Source of the DNA: Hyphomonadaceae bacterium
GTDB lineage: Bacteria > Pseudomonadota > Alphaproteobacteria > Caulobacterales > Aquidulcibacteraceae
Direction: 5' to 3'
NCBI GenBank assembly: GCA_019753175.1
Contig: JAIELK010000022.1
Span: forward strand, 1 to 64,000
Length of the DNA stretch: 64,000 nt
Shown: positions 45,086 through 53,440 of the stretch, piece by piece
Layout: each line of letters starts with the position of its first letter
Numbering within the stretch: position 1 is the first letter of the stretch
Made by a program: the position numbers and the translations under genes
Notes under the pieces: generated by a model
Database searches by the model: none
Told to the model about the DNA's origin: nothing
Seen by the model: the letters and a program-made list of their open reading frames with translations, nothing else

Positions 45086-46117
45086 ATGGGTTTGCGCGTA
45101 GCCGTCGTCGGCGCCACCGGCAATGTGGGCCGGGAAATGCTGACCATTCTGGAGGAACGGCTGTTTCCCGCCGACGAGGTGTTTGCGATCGCCTCGCGGC
45201 GCTCGATCGGCGTTGAGGTCAGTTATGGCGATCGCACGCTGAAGTGCCGCGACCTGGAACAGTTCGACTTCTCCGGCATCGATCTGGTGCTGATGAGCGC
45301 CGGCGGGGCGGTGTCCAAGGAGTGGTCGCCCAAAATCGGCGCAACCGGCGCTGTGGTGATCGACAATTCGAGCGCCTGGCGCATGGATCCGCGCGTGCCG
45401 CTGGTCGTGCCGGAGGTGAACCCGGACGCCGTCCTCGGCTATGACAAGCTCAACATAATCGCCAATCCGAATTGCTCGACCGCGCAATTGGTGGTGGCGC
45501 TGAAGCCGCTGCACGATCGCGCGACGATCAAGCGCGTGGTGGTGGCGACCTATCAATCCGTCTCCGGCGCCGGCAAGGGCGCGATGGAGGAATTGTGGAC
45601 GCAGACCAAGAAGCTTTACGTCAACGACGAGATCGTCTGCGAAGAGTTCCCCAAGCAGATCGCCTTCAACGTCATCCCGCACGGCGGCGACTTCATGGAT
45701 GACGGCTACACCACCGAAGAATGGAAGATCGAGGTCGAGACCAAGAAGATTCTAGATCCGAAGATCAAGCTGACGGCTACGAGCGTACGCGTGCCGGTGT
45801 TTGTGGGTCACTCGGAGGCGGTGAACATCGAGTTCGAAAACGAGATCGAGGCCGAAGAAGCGCGCGAGATTTTGCGCGAGGCGCCGGGCCTGATGGTGAT
45901 CGACAAGCACGAGGACGGCGGTTACGCGACGCCCATCGACTGCGTTGGCGAGTTCGCCACGTTCGTGTCCAGAATCCGCAACGACAAGACAGTCGAGCAC
46001 GGACTGTCGATGTGGGTGGTGAGCGACAATCTGCGCAAAGGCGCGGCGCTCAACGCGGTGCAGATCGCGGAGCTGATGCTGAACCGCGGGCTGTTCAAGC
46101 GGCTGGCGGCGGCGTGA
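45086..46117 (+). CDS. asd: Aspartate-semialdehyde dehydrogenase
   Basis: A 343-residue enzyme that reduces aspartyl phosphate to aspartate semialdehyde for lysine, threonine, methionine and diaminopimelate synthesis. NADP site VVGATGNVGREML, phosphate site IDNSSAWRM, catalytic Cys130 in NPNCSTAQLV, and RVPVFVGHSE carrying the active-site His region. GAGGAG precedes the ATG. A repeat begins exactly at its stop codon. Confidence 0.96.
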   Translation: MGLRVAVVGATGNVGREMLTILEERLFPADEVFAIASRRSIGVEVSYGDRTLKCRDLEQFDFSGIDLVLMSAGGAVSKEWSPKIGATGAVVIDNSSAWRMDPRVPLVVPEVNPDAVLGYDKLNIIANPNCSTAQLVVALKPLHDRATIKRVVVATYQSVSGAGKGAMEELWTQTKKLYVNDEIVCEEFPKQIAFNVIPHGGDFMDDGYTTEEWKIEVETKKILDPKIKLTATSVRVPVFVGHSEAVNIEFENEIEAEEAREILREAPGLMVIDKHEDGGYATPIDCVGEFATFVSRIRNDKTVEHGLSMWVVSDNLRKGAALNAVQIAELMLNRGLFKRLAAA

Positions 46118-46152
46118 GGGTGGCGTCACCCTGAGTTTGGCGAAGCGGGACG
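46115..46152 (+). repeat. Stop-codon-associated palindromic repeat, copy 2
   Basis: Beginning at the asd stop: GTCACCCT (46125-46132), spacer GAGTTTGGCGA, AGCGGGAC (46144-46151). It matches the unit after dnaN (27354-27391) in layout, in the 7-base gap to the stop codon and at most positions. Confidence 0.7.
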
Positions 46153-46244
46153 CTGCTCAGCAGTCAGCAAGCGCCTGAATGACATCTTTTGTCGCAAATC
46201 GTGCGCGCGCACGAGTTTGCCTAACGCTAACATATCTGAGCCTC

Positions 46245-46676
46245 ATGCCTCCCATCGCCATCGAACAGCCATCCCCCGCCGATCTCGACGCGATCCATGC
46301 CGTATTGACTGACAGTTATTGGTCGCCGGGCATTCCACGCGACGCGGTCGCGCGTGCGTGCGCCCATTCGATGTGCGCCATCGCCCGCGATGAGACAGGC
46401 AAGTTGATCGGCTTCGCGCGCGTGGTCACCGATAAGGCGACGTTTGCGTGGGTCTGCGACGTGATCGTGCTGCCCGGAAAACAGGGGCGCGGGCTTGGCC
46501 GCGCGTTGGTGCGCACGTTCCTGGAGCACGCAGAGCTGCAAGGCTTGCGACGCTGGTTGCTCGGGACCAAGGACGCGCACGGCGTCTACGCGCCGCTGGG
46601 GTTTGAGCCGCTGGATAAGCCTGAGCGCTTTATGCATATGCGCAACCCCACGCCGTACGGAAAGACCGCATCGTGA
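46245..46676 (+). CDS. GNAT family N-acetyltransferase
   Basis: A 143-residue GNAT: GFARVVTDKATFAWVCDVIV, motif A LPGKQGRGLGRALVRTFLEH, and the C-terminal DAHGVYAPLGFEPLDKP. Substrate unknown. An in-frame ATG at 46179 exists, but the domain begins at MPPIAIEQPSPADL. Its stop overlaps the rarD GTG start by four bases. Confidence 0.87.
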   Translation: MPPIAIEQPSPADLDAIHAVLTDSYWSPGIPRDAVARACAHSMCAIARDETGKLIGFARVVTDKATFAWVCDVIVLPGKQGRGLGRALVRTFLEHAELQGLRRWLLGTKDAHGVYAPLGFEPLDKPERFMHMRNPTPYGKTAS

Positions 46677-47563
46677 GCATCCCCGCTGCGGATCGCCGGG
46701 CCGGCTTCATCGCCGCAGCCAGCGCATACGCGATGTGGGGCTTTCTTCCGCTCTACCTGAAGGCCACGGCGTTTGCTGACGTGCGCGAAGTGCTTGCGCA
46801 GCGCATACTCTGGGCGATCCCGGCGGCGCTTATCGCCGCGCTGATCATGAGCGGATGGAAGCGGGGGCTATCCGAGCTGGGGGCGGCGCTCAAGCCACGC
46901 ATGCTGGCGGCGCTCGCCGCGTCGGCGGCGTTCATCTTTGTGAACTGGGGCCTTTACGTCTATCTCGTGCTCAACGAGCGCGTGATCGAGTCGTCGCTGG
47001 CGTACTTCATTGCGCCGCTGGTAAGCGTCGCGGTTGGGGTCGTGTTCTTTCGCGAGAAGATCGGCGCGTTGCAGGTGATCGCGCTCACGCTCGCTCTCGC
47101 CGGCGTGGTTGTGCAAGGCTTTGCTCTCGGCGCGCCACCCTGGATGGCGCTCGCGCTCTGCGCAACCTGGTCGGTGTACGCCGTCATCCGCAAGCGGGCT
47201 GCGGTATCGGCGCCGATCGGGCTGTTGGTCGAGTGCGTCGCGATGGCGCCGGTTGCCTTCGCGCTTCTCGCATGGACCACGCGCGACGCCTCGCTCGCGT
47301 TCGGCGGCGGGCTTGACCAGGCGCTGATCCTTGCGATCGCTGGACCGGTGACTGCGCTGCCGCTGATGGCGTTCGCGTTCGGTGCGCGGCGCGTCAGCTT
47401 CACAGCGCTCGGTCTTTTGCAGTTCTTGGCGCCGACGCTGCAGTTTCTGACAGGCGTTGCCTTCGGCGAACCGTTCACGCCACTGCGCGCCGCAAGCTTT
47501 GCGCTGATCTGGATCGGGTTGGCGTTCTTTGCGTGGGACACGCTACGCCGCGCGTCTCATTAG
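46673..47563 (+). CDS. rarD: RarD-type EamA family transporter
   Basis: A 296-residue inner-membrane protein with ten hydrophobic helices in two EamA repeats. The start GFIAAASAYAMWGFLPLYLK and NWGLYVYLVLNERVIESSLA are characteristic of RarD, a putative exporter or permease. It starts with GTG overlapping the GNAT stop. Substrate unknown. Confidence 0.9.
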   Translation: MSIPAADRRAGFIAAASAYAMWGFLPLYLKATAFADVREVLAQRILWAIPAALIAALIMSGWKRGLSELGAALKPRMLAALAASAAFIFVNWGLYVYLVLNERVIESSLAYFIAPLVSVAVGVVFFREKIGALQVIALTLALAGVVVQGFALGAPPWMALALCATWSVYAVIRKRAAVSAPIGLLVECVAMAPVAFALLAWTTRDASLAFGGGLDQALILAIAGPVTALPLMAFAFGARRVSFTALGLLQFLAPTLQFLTGVAFGEPFTPLRAASFALIWIGLAFFAWDTLRRASH

Positions 47564-47570
47564 CCCGTTG

Positions 47571-48038
47571 CTACAGCCGCTGGGCGGCGTCGAGCAGGCG
47601 CGAGATGAGCGCATGGAGTTGCGCGCGATCCTGTCGCGAGAGCGCCGCGAGCAGTCTCTGTTCAGTCTCAAGCGCCATTGGCGCGATGCGCGCGTAGAGC
47701 GCCTCGCCCTGCGGCGTCAGCCACAAGAGCTGGCGGCGCGCGTCTTCGGCGTCGACCTCGGCCGCCACGCGGCGCGCCGCCACCAGCCGCGCGACCGCGC
47801 GTGAAACCGCGACCTTGTCCATTTCGGTGGCCTCGGCGATGTCCTTGGAGGTGAGGCCGGGGGTGCGCCCCAGCACCGCCATCACCCGCCATTCCGGGAT
47901 GGTGAGCGTCAGCGTCTTAGCGTAGCGGGCGGCGATGGCGCGGCTCACGCGGTTGGACAAGATGGATAGCCGGTAGGGAAGAAACTCCTCCAGCACCAGC
48001 CCGTCCGGGACGGTCGATCGACGCTTAGCGCTTGCCAT
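47571..48038 (-). CDS. MarR family regulator of the tyrosine-catabolic genes (HmgR-like)
   Basis: A 155-residue winged-helix regulator: IPEWRVMAVLGRTPGLTSKD, recognition helix DKVAVSRAVARLV and wing DAEDARRQLLWLTPQG. It is divergent from hppD with a dyad between them, the arrangement expected for a repressor released by homogentisate or a related intermediate. Converges on rarD with seven bases between stops. Confidence 0.88.
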   Translation of the reverse strand: MASAKRRSTVPDGLVLEEFLPYRLSILSNRVSRAIAARYAKTLTLTIPEWRVMAVLGRTPGLTSKDIAEATEMDKVAVSRAVARLVAARRVAAEVDAEDARRQLLWLTPQGEALYARIAPMALETEQRLLAALSRQDRAQLHALISRLLDAAQRL

Positions 48039-48040
48039 CG

Positions 48041-48054
48041 GTTACAGATGAAAC
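48041..48054. promoter_or_regulatory. Imperfect dyad, candidate MarR operator
   Basis: GTTACAGATGAAAC matches its own complement at 10 of 14 positions and lies two bases upstream of the MarR start codon, in the divergent region before hppD. Confidence 0.45.
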
Positions 48055-48093
48055 TAAATCGGTCGCCAACGCAAGAGCCGGAGGAGCGCGTCC

Positions 48094-49167
48094 ATGCCCG
48101 ACCTTTTCGAGAATCCGATCGGCACCGACGGATTCGAGTTCGTCGAGTTCACGGCGTCCAATCCTGAAGAACTCGCCCAGTACTTCGAGAAAATGGGCTT
48201 CACGGCAGTGGCCAGGCATCGCTCGAAGAACGTGGTCCGCTACAAGCAGGGCGATATCAACTTCATCTTGAACATGGAGCCGAGCGGTCAGCCGGCGGAG
48301 TTTCGCTCCGTGCACGGGCCGTCCGCCAACGCCATGGCGTTTCGTGTGAAGGACGCAAAGCGCGCATTCGAGGAAGCAATCAAGCGCGGGGCTAAGGCCG
48401 TCGACATGCCGATCGGGCCAATGGAACTTGACATTCCGTGTATCGAAGGCATCGGCGGCGCCTACGTCTATTTGGTTGATCGCTACGGCGCGCAAACCAT
48501 CTACGATGTCGACTTCAACCCCATCGAGGGCGCTGACGAAGCCAAAAATGCGCTGGGACTGACTTACCTCGATCACCTGACCCACAACGTGTTTCGCGGC
48601 AACATGGCAAAATGGGCAGACTATTACGAGCGCATCTTCAACTTCCGCGAAATCCGCTACTTCGACATCGAGGGCAAGGTCACCGGCTTGTTGTCGAAGG
48701 CGATGACCAGTCCGTGCGGCAAGATTCGCATTCCGCTCAACGAGTCGAAGGGCGACGAGGGCAAGGTCGATCAGATTCAGGAATTCCTGCAACGCTACAA
48801 TGGCGAGGGTATCCAACACATCGCCTTTGGTTGCGACGATCTCTACGGCGTGGTCGATCGGCTGCGCGCGCGCGGTGTCGAGCTGCAAGACACGATCGAG
48901 ACCTATTACGATCTGATCGACAAGCGTCTGCCTGGGCATGGCGAGCCTATCGATGAATTGAAGAAGCGGCGCATCCTGGTCGATGGCGCGCCAAGCCAGG
49001 GTCAGGGCCTATTGTTGCAAATTTTCTCGAAGGACGCCGTCGGCCCGATTTTCTTCGAATTCATCCAGCGCAAGGGCAACGAAGGCTTCGGCGAAGGCAA
49101 TTTCAAAGCGCTGTTCGAGTCGATCGAACTCGACCAGATTCGCCGCGGCGTGCTGAAGGCGAGCTAG
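48094..49167 (+). CDS. hppD: 4-hydroxyphenylpyruvate dioxygenase
   Basis: A 357-residue Fe(II) enzyme that converts 4-hydroxyphenylpyruvate to homogentisate in tyrosine and phenylalanine catabolism. Two VOC-type halves are present, with iron ligands His161 (YLDHLTHNV), His242 (IQHIAF) and Glu322 (FFEFIQRKG). The C-terminal FGEGNFKALFESIE is the gating helix. GGAGGAG lies upstream. Homogentisate dioxygenase is not found in the window. Confidence 0.96.
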   Translation: MPDLFENPIGTDGFEFVEFTASNPEELAQYFEKMGFTAVARHRSKNVVRYKQGDINFILNMEPSGQPAEFRSVHGPSANAMAFRVKDAKRAFEEAIKRGAKAVDMPIGPMELDIPCIEGIGGAYVYLVDRYGAQTIYDVDFNPIEGADEAKNALGLTYLDHLTHNVFRGNMAKWADYYERIFNFREIRYFDIEGKVTGLLSKAMTSPCGKIRIPLNESKGDEGKVDQIQEFLQRYNGEGIQHIAFGCDDLYGVVDRLRARGVELQDTIETYYDLIDKRLPGHGEPIDELKKRRILVDGAPSQGQGLLLQIFSKDAVGPIFFEFIQRKGNEGFGEGNFKALFESIELDQIRRGVLKAS

Positions 49168-49269
49168 AGAGGGTCCCCTGTAGTGCGTCGGATCGACGGC
49201 GTCGCTGACTTTGCTCACCAAGGTGGTATAGTGCCCGCCGTGACTTCGGCTAAGCTGGGACTTCGAATT

Positions 49270-50328
49270 ATGAGCAAACGGTCACTCGCCGCGCTAGCGC
49301 TGAGTTGTCTTTTCGTGGCGCTTGCGTCGCCCGCGGAAGCCCGCGAGCGGCCGCGCTGGTCGATCGTGCTGCACGGGGGCGCCGGCGTGATCGAGCGCGC
49401 CCAGCTTTCGCCGGACGTCGAAGCGCAATATCGCGCCTCGCTTGAGAACGCGGTGCGCGCAGGTGGCGACGTGCTCGATCGCGGCGGTTCTTCGCTGGAT
49501 GCGGTCGAAGCCGTGATCCAGCGCATGGAAGACGACCCGCTCTACAATGCAGGCCGCGGCGCGGTGTTCACCGCAGATGGCCGCAACGAGCTTGACGCGT
49601 CGATCATGGACGGGCGCACGCGCGCTGCTGGCGCTGTTGCCGGCGTCACCCGTACCCGCCATCCGATTTCGCTCGCGCGCCGCGTCATGGAAGCTTCGCC
49701 GCACGTGATGCTGATCGGCGAGGGCGCTGAAGCGTTCGCCCGCACGCAGAATCTAGAGGAGGTCGATCCGTCCTTTTTCTTCACCGAACGGCGTTGGCGC
49801 GCGCTTGAGCAGACCCTGCGCGAGCGCAATTTGCCGATCCCGCAGCGGCCGCAAGGCGCGCCCGCGCAGCGTGACGCCGCTTTAGAAGGCGTCGACGATC
49901 ATCGTTTCGGCACTGTCGGCGTGGTGGCGATGGACATGCGCGGCGACATCGCCGCTGGCACCTCGACCGGCGGCACCACCGCCAAGCGCTGGGGCCGCGT
50001 CGGCGACACGCCGGTGATCGGCGCCGGCACCTACGCGCAAAACGGCGTCTGCGGCGTCAGCGCAACCGGCACGGGGGAGTACTTCATTCGCTTAAGCGTC
50101 GCACGCTCGATCTGCGCGCGCATTGAGCTCGATGGCGCCAACGTGCAGCAAGCGGTTGATGTCGTGATCGGCGAACTCCAGGAGATTGGCGGCGACGGCG
50201 GCGTCATCGCCATGGATAGGCGTGGCCGCATCGCTTACGGCATGAACACCTCCGGCATGTACCGCGCGCGCTGGCGCGCGGGCGAGGCGCCGGTCGTTCA
50301 GATCTTCGCGGACGAGCCGGCGCGATGA
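49270..50328 (+). CDS. Secreted isoaspartyl peptidase/L-asparaginase (Ntn hydrolase)
   Basis: A 352-residue enzyme with signal peptide (cleavage near AEARE, residue 24). The plant-type asparaginase fold is shown by LHGGAGVI, NAGRGAVFTADGRNELDASI and the autocleavage/nucleophile site HRFGTVGVVA with Thr215, then GTSTGGTTAKRWGRVGDTP. It hydrolyses isoaspartyl dipeptides or asparagine after self-cleavage. The ATG at 49270 is chosen for the signal peptide. It overlaps the M50 protease start (ATGA). Confidence 0.93.
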   Translation: MSKRSLAALALSCLFVALASPAEARERPRWSIVLHGGAGVIERAQLSPDVEAQYRASLENAVRAGGDVLDRGGSSLDAVEAVIQRMEDDPLYNAGRGAVFTADGRNELDASIMDGRTRAAGAVAGVTRTRHPISLARRVMEASPHVMLIGEGAEAFARTQNLEEVDPSFFFTERRWRALEQTLRERNLPIPQRPQGAPAQRDAALEGVDDHRFGTVGVVAMDMRGDIAAGTSTGGTTAKRWGRVGDTPVIGAGTYAQNGVCGVSATGTGEYFIRLSVARSICARIELDGANVQQAVDVVIGELQEIGGDGGVIAMDRRGRIAYGMNTSGMYRARWRAGEAPVVQIFADEPAR

Positions 50329-51104
50329 ACGATCCCTGGACGCGTCCACGCGCCGGCGCACAAGCTGCGATGTTCAACGTGAGCCCGGTATTCATCGGAC
50401 TCGTGGTGCTGTTCGTCGGCATCGCCTACGCCTTGGCTGTCGGGCGTGGCGGTCCGTTCGGCGTTTTTGCGCTGGCGCTCGTCGGCTGGATCATCAGCCT
50501 TTGCTTGCACGAATGGGGACACGCAGCATCGGCCTGGGCCAGCGGCGACCGCAGCGTCGCCGAGCGCGGCTACCTGACGCTCGATCCGCTGCGTTACGCT
50601 CATCCGTTCATGTCGATCGTGCTGCCATTGCTGTTTTTGGCGATGGGCGGCATCGGCTTTCCGGGCGGCGCTGTGTACGTGAACAAGGATGCGGTGCGTA
50701 CGCCGCTGCTGCGCTCGGCTGTCAGCGCCGCCGGCCCGGCGATGAACCTCGTGTGCCTGCTGGCCATCGGCGCGGCGCTTACATTCTTGCCGATGAGCGC
50801 CCCGCTGGCGGCGGGGCTTGCGTTTCTCGGGGTGTTGCAAGCGACGGCGCTCATTCTGAATCTGCTGCCGGTGCCGGGCCTCGACGGCTTCGGCATCCTC
50901 GAAAACGTCTTCCCCGCCAAGGAACGCGCGATGCTGCAACCCCTCGGGCAGATCGTCGCGATCGGTTTCCTGATTGCGATTTTCACCGTGCCGCAGCTCT
51001 TGCAGCCGATCTGGAGCGTCGCACTCTTGTTGTGCGAGGCGCTCGGCGTTGACCGCGGCGATATCGCCGCGGGCTACGAGCAATTCCGTTTCTGGGAGCA
51101 GTGA
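50325..51104 (+). CDS. Site-2-protease family (M50) intramembrane metalloprotease
   Basis: A 259-residue protein with about six hydrophobic helices. Zinc motif HEWGH (His62, Glu63, His66) and the third ligand in NLLPVPGLDGFGILE. This is the short, PDZ-less branch. Such proteins cut transmembrane substrates; the partner is unknown. It is coupled to the upstream asparaginase gene. Confidence 0.9.
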   Translation: MNDPWTRPRAGAQAAMFNVSPVFIGLVVLFVGIAYALAVGRGGPFGVFALALVGWIISLCLHEWGHAASAWASGDRSVAERGYLTLDPLRYAHPFMSIVLPLLFLAMGGIGFPGGAVYVNKDAVRTPLLRSAVSAAGPAMNLVCLLAIGAALTFLPMSAPLAAGLAFLGVLQATALILNLLPVPGLDGFGILENVFPAKERAMLQPLGQIVAIGFLIAIFTVPQLLQPIWSVALLLCEALGVDRGDIAAGYEQFRFWEQ

Positions 51105-51120
51105 ACTTGAAGGACAGATC

Positions 51121-51702
51121 ATGAGCGAACGCACCGTCGCCCTCAAAGGCATCCACCACGTCGCCTATCGCTGCAAGGACGCGAAGCAGACGGTCGACTT
51201 CTATGGCGAAGTGCTCGGCATGGACTACACCACTGCGTTCGCCGAGGATCACGTACCGTCGACGGGCGAGTACGATCCCTACATGCACGTCTTCCTCGAC
51301 GCGGGGAACGGCAACGTGCTCGCCTTCTTCGAGCTGCCGCAGCAGAAGGAGATGAGCCGCGACCAGAACACGCCGGTCTGGGTGCAGCACATCGCCTTCA
51401 AGGTCGCGAGCGTGGACGACTTGCTGGCCGTCAAGGCCCGCGCCGAAGCGCGCGGCATTGAGGTGCTCGGCCCGACCGATCACGGCATCTTCCAGTCGAT
51501 CTACTTCTTCGATCCCAACGGCCACCGGGTCGAACTGGCCGCCGACACCGGCACGGCCGAAGAACTGGCCGAGCTGAAGCGGGTTGCCCCGGCGATGCTG
51601 GAAGAGTGGAGCCGCACCAAAAAAGCGCCGCAACATGCGGCTTGGCTGCACGAAAAGGCGCGGGCGGCGCATGCGGCGGCGAAGGCGCGGATGGGCGAGT
51701 GA
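51121..51702 (+). CDS. VOC (glyoxalase/bleomycin resistance) family protein
   Basis: A 193-residue metal-binding VOC protein: GIHHVAYRCKDAKQTVDFYG at the N-terminus, AFFELPQQ, VQHIAFKV and SIYFFDPNGHRVELA. Two-domain metal-ligand positions (His, Glu, His, Glu) fit. A helical tail follows. Its place in the tyrosine locus is common in alphaproteobacteria, but its reaction is not known. AAGGA precedes the ATG. Confidence 0.85.
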   Translation: MSERTVALKGIHHVAYRCKDAKQTVDFYGEVLGMDYTTAFAEDHVPSTGEYDPYMHVFLDAGNGNVLAFFELPQQKEMSRDQNTPVWVQHIAFKVASVDDLLAVKARAEARGIEVLGPTDHGIFQSIYFFDPNGHRVELAADTGTAEELAELKRVAPAMLEEWSRTKKAPQHAAWLHEKARAAHAAAKARMGE

Positions 51703-51707
51703 GCCTG

Positions 51708-52016
51708 ATGGTGGACGCAACTGAGAGTAGGGTGACTTTGACGCTCGCGCTCGATTTGACGCATTGGCGTCGGCATGATCGGGCGTTCTGGGCGCAGACG
51801 CTGGCCACGGCCGCAAACGAGGCTGCCCCGCATGTTATGCATGTCGAGGGCTACGAGCTCGGCGACACGCTGATGATCGTGCGCTTGAAGTCGAATCGTC
51901 CGGCGAAGGTGCTGCAAAGACTTTGGCGCGATGACGATACGTTCCTGCGCCTGCGCGCCCGGTTGGCCGATCTTGGCGCGCGCGCTGACTTTGAAGTGGA
52001 TGAGGATAGAAGCTGA
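51708..52016 (+). CDS. Hypothetical protein
   Basis: A 102-residue protein with alternating strands and helices (RVTLTLALDLTHWRRHDRAF, GYELGDTLMIVRLKSN, DTFLRLRARLADLGARA). Family not recognised. A GTG at 51699 overlapping the VOC stop (GTGA) is an alternative start. Its stop overlaps the next ATG by one base. Confidence 0.6.
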   Translation: MVDATESRVTLTLALDLTHWRRHDRAFWAQTLATAANEAAPHVMHVEGYELGDTLMIVRLKSNRPAKVLQRLWRDDDTFLRLRARLADLGARADFEVDEDRS

Positions 52017-52606
52017 TGCCGCTGGTGACGCCGCTCGCCGCCGATCATGACGCTGAGGTCGCCGAACTCGCCCGCTTCTTCAACGAAACCCTCGGCTTTC
52101 CCCCCAACAGCGTGCTGACAATGCAGCGCCGGCCGGAGATTGCCAAAGCGTTCATTGCTTTGAACAAGGCTGTGATGGCGAATGCTGGGCGCGTCACCTC
52201 CGAGCAAAAGCGGTTGATCGGCTTAATCGCCAGCCAGACGGCTGGATGCCAATATTGCCAGGCGCACACTACGCTCGCCGCGCACCGCTATGGCGCCAGC
52301 GATGAGCGCTTGGCGGACATCTGGAATTATGAGCGAAGCGCGCTGTTCACGCCGGCCGAGAAGGCGGCGTTCGCGTTCGCGCAGGCGGCGGCGAGCGTGC
52401 CCAACGCCGTCGATGAAGCGATAGGCGCTGAACTCAAGAAGCACTGGACCGACGAGGAGATCGTGGAGATTCTCGGCGTGGTGGCGCTGTTCGGGTATCT
52501 CAATCGCTGGAATGACTCGATGGCGACGTCCATCGAAGTAGGCGCGGCCGCGGCGGGTGACAGGCACTTGGCCGCGAACGGCTGGATGGCAGGGAAGCAC
52601 GGATGA
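52016..52606 (+). CDS. Carboxymuconolactone decarboxylase/AhpD-like protein
   Basis: A 196-residue helical protein of the AhpD-like superfamily. The CxxC-type redox motif is in GCQYCQAHTTLAAHRYG, with the catalytic His following. Family members are peroxidase-related or decarboxylating enzymes; sequence alone does not decide. It overlaps maiA by four bases, so it belongs to the catabolic operon. Confidence 0.87.
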   Translation: MPLVTPLAADHDAEVAELARFFNETLGFPPNSVLTMQRRPEIAKAFIALNKAVMANAGRVTSEQKRLIGLIASQTAGCQYCQAHTTLAAHRYGASDERLADIWNYERSALFTPAEKAAFAFAQAAASVPNAVDEAIGAELKKHWTDEEIVEILGVVALFGYLNRWNDSMATSIEVGAAAAGDRHLAANGWMAGKHG

Positions 52607-53259
52607 CCGCGCTCAAGCTTTACGATTATTGGCGCTCGTCTGCTGCCTATCGCGTGCGCATTGGGCTCAATCTCAAAGGCATCGCTTATGAGAGCGTGCC
52701 GATCAACATCGCCCCCGGCAAGGACGAGCAGCTCACCGATGCCTATCGCGCCAAGAACCCGCAGCAGCGCGTGCCGGCGCTGGAGACGCCGCACGGGGTG
52801 CTAACGCAATCGCTGGCGATCCTGTCGTGGCTCGATACGGCGTATCCCGAGCCGTCGTTTCTGCCGGCCGATCCATGGGCGGCGGCGCAGGCGCGTTCGT
52901 TCGCGCTCACCATCGCCACCGACATTCATCCCTTGAACAATCTGGCGCCGCTGGCCTGGCTGCGGGACAAGCACGGCGCCGACGAGGCAGCAATCGCGGA
53001 TTGGTATCGGCATTGGATCAGGCGCGGCTTCGACGCGCTGGAAGTGCAGCTCGGCGCGATGCCCGAAACCGCGTTTGCATTTGGCGATGCGCCGACCATC
53101 GCCGACATTTGCCTCGTGCCGCAATGCGCTAACGCGCGCCGCTTCAAGCTCGACTTCGCCCCGTTCCCGCGCCTCGCCGCGCTCGACGAACGCGCCCGCG
53201 CGCATCCGGCGTTCGAACGCGCCGCGCCGGAACGGCAGAAGGATGCGGTGAAAGGATGA
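52603..53259 (+). CDS. maiA: Maleylacetoacetate isomerase
   Basis: A 218-residue zeta-class glutathione S-transferase that isomerises maleylacetoacetate to fumarylacetoacetate. The N-terminal LYDYWRSSAAYRVRIGLNL carries the SSxxxRVRI glutathione motif, then NPQQRVPALE and TQSLAILSWLD. It acts between homogentisate dioxygenase and FahA. Confidence 0.94.
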   Translation: MTALKLYDYWRSSAAYRVRIGLNLKGIAYESVPINIAPGKDEQLTDAYRAKNPQQRVPALETPHGVLTQSLAILSWLDTAYPEPSFLPADPWAAAQARSFALTIATDIHPLNNLAPLAWLRDKHGADEAAIADWYRHWIRRGFDALEVQLGAMPETAFAFGDAPTIADICLVPQCANARRFKLDFAPFPRLAALDERARAHPAFERAAPERQKDAVKG

Positions 53260-53261
53260 GC

Positions 53262-53425
53262 GCTACCCTCACCTCGCCCCCGCGAGGGGGAGAGGCCGCT
53301 TCGAGCTTGCTCGAAGCGGGTGAGGGGGTGGTTGTCCAATCGCAGGCCACATCCCGCATCGTGACTCATCTTGATATCCGCCCCCTCCGACCCTTCGGGC
53401 CACCTTCTCCCCCTCGCGGGGAAGA
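53262..53425. repeat. Paired palindromic (REP/BIME-like) repeat between maiA and fahA
   Basis: Two GC-rich units with CTCGCCCCCGCGAGGGGGAG-type stems face each other: one at about 53273-53330 (including CTTCGAGC/GCTCGAAG), the other at about 53380-53425 with CTCCCCCTCGCGGGG. CTCACC and GGTGAG frame the first. No ORF is supported here. Confidence 0.65.
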
Positions 53426-53440
53426 AGGGAAAGGAGCATC

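Noticed and set aside
53262-53440. Small ORFs in both strands between maiA and fahA
   Set aside because: They consist of palindromic repeat DNA with no ribosome-binding sites or protein-like pattern.
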